NCBI RefSeq assembly: GCF_003073045.1 | Contig: NC_037599.1 | Location: 5,592,247-5,656,246 of the forward strand | Reading direction: 5' to 3' | DNA length: 64,000 nucleotides | Source: Pomacea canaliculata | Taxonomy: Eukaryota > Mollusca > Gastropoda > Architaenioglossa > Ampullariidae | Part shown: one piece after another, positions 58,326 through 64,000 of the stretch | Position numbering within the stretch: the stretch's first letter is position 1 | Layout: each line of letters begins with the position of its first letter | Position numbers and translations under genes: made by a program | Notes under the pieces: model-generated | Told to the model about the DNA's origin: nothing | What the model saw: only the letters and a program-made list of their open reading frames with translations | Database searches by the model: none

Positions 58326-60340
58326 AGAACGTTGTCAGTGTTATGACAAACGACATCAACATTTCTTGAGTAATGAGTGAAAAGTTGAACTGACTGCTGA
58401 CCTATCAGGCAAAGCAGTCTGCGCCTTCTGTTACACTTGAATCTCAGTTAAAAAAAAAAAAAAAACCTTGAAATTTTATCTTTTGCTCCTTATTTAAATG
58501 AAATGTGTCTACAACTGTCAGTCTCAATTAATCCATGTAGGAGGCTTTATGTAAATTTTGATACTAATTTTCTACTTCAGCTTTTATAATAATACTTTGA
58601 TCACCAAAACATACAGTACTTTATGTAGTTTATATCATTGCTACATTTATTCTAACATTGTAGAGAACTTTGTGTATCTGTAAGCCCATATGCTCTCTTT
58701 TTAAATATAATTTGTATTGGCAGTACTCCATTAATTATTGTGTATTTTATTTAATAAAACAAAAGATAATTCTTTAATTGTATTTTATTGTATTTTATTT
58801 GGAGCATTTCATTTAGCTATTGGCTTCACTCGTTAATTTTTTATATCTGTTTTTTACATTTTGTTCTTCACAACTGATTCGTGAATAAATAAAGGTTTTT
58901 TTTTCTGTAGGAAAGAGAGTCCGTGCCAAACTGTCACATTTCTTGTCTCCGTGTTCTTGTCACCAGCACACCCACCACCATGCTCCACAAACTAAATAAA
59001 ATTCGTGGCCATCTGTCAACCAGTGATGCTCAAGTAACCCACTGTTGGTTAGGAGAAACATTAAACACCAATAAACGGTGAAGCTATCGATGGATTTTTA
59101 CGGCAAGAAATAATTTTAGACTAAATTTAGGTACTTAGGATTTTCCTGTTGCTGTGCATGCGTTATCGACTCATGGGGGCATTCAATAAATAAAAAAAAA
59201 GCCGAGCTACTTTTATTTTCCATCGCGGTTTTGTTTTACTTTTGGTCCTAGAAGAAAGAAAGTAACAAAGACATGGTCAGCGCGGCCTTACCTGATTTCT
59301 CGAGAAAAGAGGAGAGAGAAAGAGTAAAAAAGGATCAGACGAGTTAATGAATAGTCAGATCAGATTAGCAAGACTGGACAAAGAAAGGTAGAAAATCTAG
59401 CTGTTTGTAACTTCTGATTAGAAGGAAAAAAACCTACTGGTTTCTTATAATCGGAGTTTAAGGTTGGTGAGCTCACCGTGGATGTTCCTGCTATTTTCAC
59501 CTTTGTCCTTTACATGAACTCAGTGCTGTGCCATACTATACAACAAACCTGAATGTAGGTCTTTGTGTGTGTGAGAGAGAGAGAGGGAGGAAGAAAGATA
59601 CATTCCACTGTCTCTGTACATTACTCACGGCTAACAAAAACAAATCCTAAGCCTGACTAGTTATACACAACTGATTAAATGCGATTATCAACGATGTAGC
59701 GGCGGGTTTTACCAACACCATGATCCACTTTCATGGTAAGCAGTGACACAGCATTAGAGAGGAGTTTTAGGGAGGAAAAGCTCAAAATGGTTTGTTTATT
59801 CCTTGTTACTCCTCGAGGACCATAGGGTCGCACTGTGGTACTGTGGCGGTTTCTGTAACAGCTTTTTTTAAACATGAGGGCTGTAAGCCCAAAGCAAACA
59901 TGGAGGGCCAGGGTCAACAGTTTGATGGCCTCCCCCCTGGCAGCACAAGACACCTGCCGACAGACTGATTGGACGAGGCACGCACGCCATCACACCACTA
60001 CAAAGGTAAGTAGCGCCACCTGGTGGTGGAAATGACTGGCACGGTCATAAAAATATCATAAAATCTCCCCTCCTTAGGACCATGTGAATCTTAAAATCAG
60101 GTAAGAGGCATTCGAGGCAGCTTGACCGACTGTAAATCCAAACTGAATAAATAAATTGGAAAAAACTGTCGAACGATTGTTAACTGGCTGTTTGGTGGCA
60201 AACTGCCGCCACCTAGAAGTGATTTCGAGGGATATGGTTTAGTACAAAATACATTTTAATCGTTATCATGCAATAAATTTGAAATCTTTGATTAAAAAAT
60301 TGTTTTAACTTTTTAATACTTTTTTCTTACTACTCTTCTA
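58326..60340. other. 3' region of the solute-binding gene and intergenic DNA
   Basis: Poly(A) signal candidates AATAAA near 58753 and 58888. Beyond these a minus-strand frame open from 59953 to 59675 (contains LLTLALHVCFGLTALMFKK and VRPYGPRGVTRNKQ) lacks an upstream ATG and matches no family I know. No other feature recognised. Confidence 0.35.
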
Positions 60341-60349
60341 GCTCTGCAT

Positions 60350-60500
60350 GTTCGGTATTGTCGATGCTGTCGACTTAACTATACCTGGGTTCAGCTCTCG
60401 TCTCGGCGACTGTTTTTTCTCTGCATGTGGGATTGTTTACAGGGCTGGCTGCCTTGCCGTGATATAGCCTTTGCTGCTGGCTCGGCATAAAACATCAAAT
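60350..60500 (+). repeat. Possible SINE remnant
   Basis: A B-box-like word (tgggttcagctct) is followed by a body reading gctgccttgccgtgatatag and gctggctcggcataaaacat. This looks like the tail of a tRNA-derived SINE without a clear A box. No flanking duplication seen. Weak call. Confidence 0.3.
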
Positions 60501-63500
60501 TTACTCACACGTGTGTGTGTGTGTGTGTTCTGAGTAACGTGTCAATAGAGATTGAGAAATGTAACCACAGTGAGTTGCTGGATGCGGCATAAACCTGAGA
60601 GAAAACATTCTTTCAAGGACTATCATTAATCATACGATGGCAGTCAGTCAATTATTATGTACTCACTGCCACACAAAAGCGTTGGACAGGTAAGAAACGA
60701 TCAGGTGGGTGAGGTGAGGCCGCCTGTAGAGCTGACAGTCTGTACAGTTGCAGAGTGTAACTGCTGGCCATCTGAAGTGCAATGATAAGAGCACAACTGC
60801 TTCTCTTTGCTAAAGTTTAATATCAGGTGTTGAAGTGTTACAGCATTCTGCGTTTTACTTCAAAAAACGATATCTTGAGATGGTGCGTGTGACTTTGATC
60901 GTCCCTGTGGCACACAACATGCAGGGGAACTTGCTATAATTCATCATATATGGATAAATGCTATAATATATATTCCCGCACAGCTCACGAAACCCCACCC
61001 AAGCTCTTCTTCACTCTCACGACGTGAGTCAGATTACAAAAGAAATATATAAAATCATGAAGGTTAAGGAAGCATATATATATACCTCAAACTTTGGCAA
61101 AGATGTACCGGTAGTGTACTGTCCACTCTTTGTACGTGTAGACGCTGTAGGAGTATTTTCTACTGTAGCAACAACCATTCACTCTCACGTCCACCTAACT
61201 GCAGTGGATGGTACTGTCTTAAGGGAACAAACTCCAGTTGAAGAGACACACCCTACTCCCCCTCCCAGCACAGACCAAAAGCTTTGACAAGCAGGTCACG
61301 ACGGGTGCAGCTCTCATCCAGTCATCTTCCTGCCTACAACGGCTTTCATACCCGTTATGAGAAACATGTCCTGTCACACGGATGTTGAGCGATGAGGGAG
61401 ATGGAGGATGGTGTGCCCGAGCCCGCAGCTGTAAATGAGAGACCTGCCTATCGTGGGTGTAATTTTTTCCTTTCTGAATGCATGAGGGAAGTTTACAAAA
61501 GCAATACACACAGAGGTGTGGGTTTCAGTCTGTATTGTGTTATTCCAAGGCCTTGTGGAGTTGTGGGTGGACTGACAAGGTAGCGAAAATCAGGAGCGAG
61601 ATGTCGTCAGCTCTGTCATCTGTTCTCACACCGGACACGACTGGCGTCCATTACTTGTAGCGCGATGTTCTTCTAGAAGACTGTTCGTGTATATAAGTAG
61701 ACATAGCTGGCTTTATTTGTCAGTAGGGTAACGCATCATCCAATCAGCATTTAGCAGCTTTCTTAGTGTTGTGAGCAAACTGGAAATGGGGGTCGACCGT
61801 ATGTTCATGGCTTATAACATTATTTTACTGTGGGCTTCCTCTACCAACTATTAGATGTCAGCTTAGTTGACATGGATAAAGAACGATTTGAATCAAACAC
61901 TGAATGTTGTCTACCCTATCAACACCTATACGCTTCTACTCCACACAACCTCTACTCTGACAACTACACCCCATCCTTCCTTGCACAGGGGACTCTGGCT
62001 TGTCAAAAAGCACCCTAGGCCCCAATTTACTTCCCCAGGACAAACAAAACTGTTACTGTAGTCGAAATTATCGCAAAAAAAAAACACAAAAAAAAAAAGC
62101 AAAACCGTTGCGGTCTTGTAATGTCTAGCAGGGTTTTTTTTCAGGCTATCCCTGGTAACCGAATGCACGGATAATCGAGATTCTACTCTATATATATATA
62201 TGGGCGGTATGAAGGTATTGTCCTTTTACATGCTAAATGCATGTAGTTTTTCTTTAAAATCGAGTACATTCAAAATGTTCAAACACTCAACAGCCATCTA
62301 TTTTTCAAAATATTTCACATACACAATCATTAGGTTCGTCTTTCAGCAGACTGAAGACTGTTTCAAACACGACATGATCTTAACTGAGACCAGTACCCTA
62401 GACACAGACACGTGACTCCAGTGCTTACATCCCTCAAGCACCAGTGAAGAGGCTGTACCCCGCCTGTACCCGGTTTGTACCCGTCTGTAGCGATATGTCA
62501 TGGCGGCAAAGGGTTTGTCGCTGACTGCGCGGTCTGAGTCCCTGAACCCAGTGCAGGCTGCACGTCCGGGTACGTGTCACGTGACCCATGCACAGCACGC
62601 GACGTGCGCTTGACAATCGTTGAGTCAAAATGACTAGTGGATGGTCAATGACTAAAATCTGGTTCAGTTGGTGTTGAGGTATCTTTGTTTTGGATAGATT
62701 TCGATAAAAGGAGATTTTGTGAAAATATTTGTGCTTCTTTACATTTGAAAGATTCAGCAGGATGTTACCATGTTACGAAGCTATGGTGGTGCCAGGTAAC
62801 CCAGCTATGCATGGCTAGCAGGTGTTTGAGGTCAATGCAGCGCCAAGCTACTTCGATCATTTCAGCCACTGGAATTATTTATTTCTTCATAGTAGAGAAT
62901 ATTGTGCTTCGTGAGTAGACTACACACAGGTAGCTATTCTCTTTTCTTTTTTTTTCCCTCTCTCTCTCTCTCTTTCTGTCTCACGGAGATCACCGGTATT
63001 TTCTTTTGTTTAAACCGTGTTTGTCAGTGAGTTAGCAGAGACAATGTCTTGAGAAGATGAAATTCAATTTTGTTGTGAAGCCTCAGAACTTTTTTCGACT
63101 ACAAAAGTGTTAAAACAGTAGATCGCACATAAAACTATGTTTATTTTTCTGGTTGCTATTTCTAGCATCTTTCTGACGGTTATCATATGACTAAATATTT
63201 ACATGTAAAATTTTAGCGTGTTCTGGGTCCATACATTTATTTGACAAGACACTTCAGTATATGTTCACTAAAGACTGGGTACAAGCAAGAAGGTCCAGGA
63301 GAGGTAGCCACACTGACAGCAACATTCAATGATCAGCACTTTACAGTTTTAGCTGGATTTTGCGATAAATAGGAATAATTGTTAAAAAAACGTAAAATGA
63401 GATTGGAGGGCAGTGGTGTCAATTAATGGCTGCTTTTTAAAGTTTCTTAAATGAATTAAGACCTAGATTTTCTCCCTCAAATAAATTATGAAACAATAAT

Positions 63501-64000
63501 TAAGACTAAAATTGCAGCCTAGAACAACAATATTCAAAACAGTGTGTGGTAAATGCGTTTGTGCAAAAAGTCCTACTTTCATAACAACAGAAACATTGTG
63601 TGCCACTGGTGACGGATAACCCTGTCAGATATCTCAACTCATTTCAAATTTCAAATACACTTTTTTAAATGGTGTGTGTGTGTTTAAAATATCTTCTTCG
63701 AGGACTAGAGCTCCTAATCAAACATCCAAAACAACACACGTACCGTTGGTTGCAGATAGTCCTCGTTCTTTAACCCCTTGTGTGCCAGGTGCACGCTTCA
63801 CCGATGGCTTTTCTGACTTCAAGTGTCTGTAAACAAAAATATGGTTGCCTACCGATGGTAAGTGTTACTTGTATTCTTCTTCTTATTTTAGTTTGAGCCT
63901 ATGTCACAGTCTTTGTGCTTTTGTCGCAAGTTCCAAATATTCAACTGGCGATATTTGCTGAGGCCTGTGGTCCAACAACATGACCATGTATCTAGGCGAG
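60501..64000. other. Non-coding, nothing firm recognised
   Basis: Apart from the small element at 62054-62192 and short CT/TG microsatellites (about 62955-62985), no exon with splice-site support, RNA gene or transposon was recognised. Short ORFs here lack domain similarity. Confidence 0.45.
62054..62192. mobile_element. Possible pogo-like MITE
   Basis: Left ctgtagtcgaaattatcg and right, inverted, gagtagaatctcgattatcc are related, and both abut TA. No coding content; interior includes poly-A runs. Similarity of ends is imperfect. Confidence 0.35.

Noticed and set aside
1-64000. CRISPR arrays, bacterial operons, rRNA or clear tRNA genes
   Set aside because: No direct-repeat/spacer pattern, no Shine-Dalgarno-linked ORFs and no convincing cloverleaf were seen; everything points to intron-bearing nuclear DNA.
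1-64000. LTR retroelements or other virus-like elements
   Set aside because: No paired LTRs, integrase, reverse transcriptase or capsid-like coding was recognised.

Overview
This window is animal nuclear DNA. Genes are broken into short GT-AG exons in AT-rich, microsatellite-rich DNA full of Tc1/mariner/pogo and hAT elements. The gene content (an arylsulfatase B-like cluster, tandem vibriolysin-like M4 proteases, RING plus beta-propeller proteins) suggests a marine or freshwater invertebrate. A mollusc, perhaps a gastropod, is my guess; nothing in the window proves it. All gene models below were built by hand from splice sites, frame phase and comparison of paralogues.

Layout. 0.4-16 kb: arylsulfatase B-like copies 1 (broken) and 2 (intact) on the minus strand. 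They sit on a segmental duplication (about 421-5060 and 9298-15650). Between them lie a fragmentary older sulfatase relic, two orphan sulfatase promoters and a mariner relic. 16.7-28.8 kb: two tandem minus-strand M4 (vibriolysin/LasB-type) metalloprotease genes, the second fully intact over 10 coding exons. 29.6-37.1 kb: two tandem plus-strand genes with a RING exon followed by a propeller-like exon, the first decayed and the second intact. 38.6-43 kb: sulfatase copy 3 on the plus strand. 43.96-50.18 kb: a 6.2 kb DNA transposon with inverted termini and a DUF4806-like gene. 52.8-53.0 kb: a third RING exon on the minus strand. 54.3-58.3 kb: a plus-strand gene for a secreted protein of the bacterial periplasmic solute-binding (SBP family 3) fold. 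58.4-64 kb: mostly non-coding.

How it fits together. The sulfatases and M4 proteases carry signal peptides and look like secreted or lysosomal hydrolases. The solute-binding protein is probably also extracellular, though its start is unresolved. The sulfatase copies share a compact promoter (CACGTG-type sites, TATAAAATGACTGCC, a non-coding first exon) and a distal 20 bp element, which suggests co-regulation. The M4 and solute-binding proteins resemble bacterial families but have spliceosomal introns, so they are candidates for old horizontal transfers that have become animal genes. Several otherwise clean genes carry exactly one missing base, often in a G/C run, so assembly error must be excluded before calling them pseudogenes.
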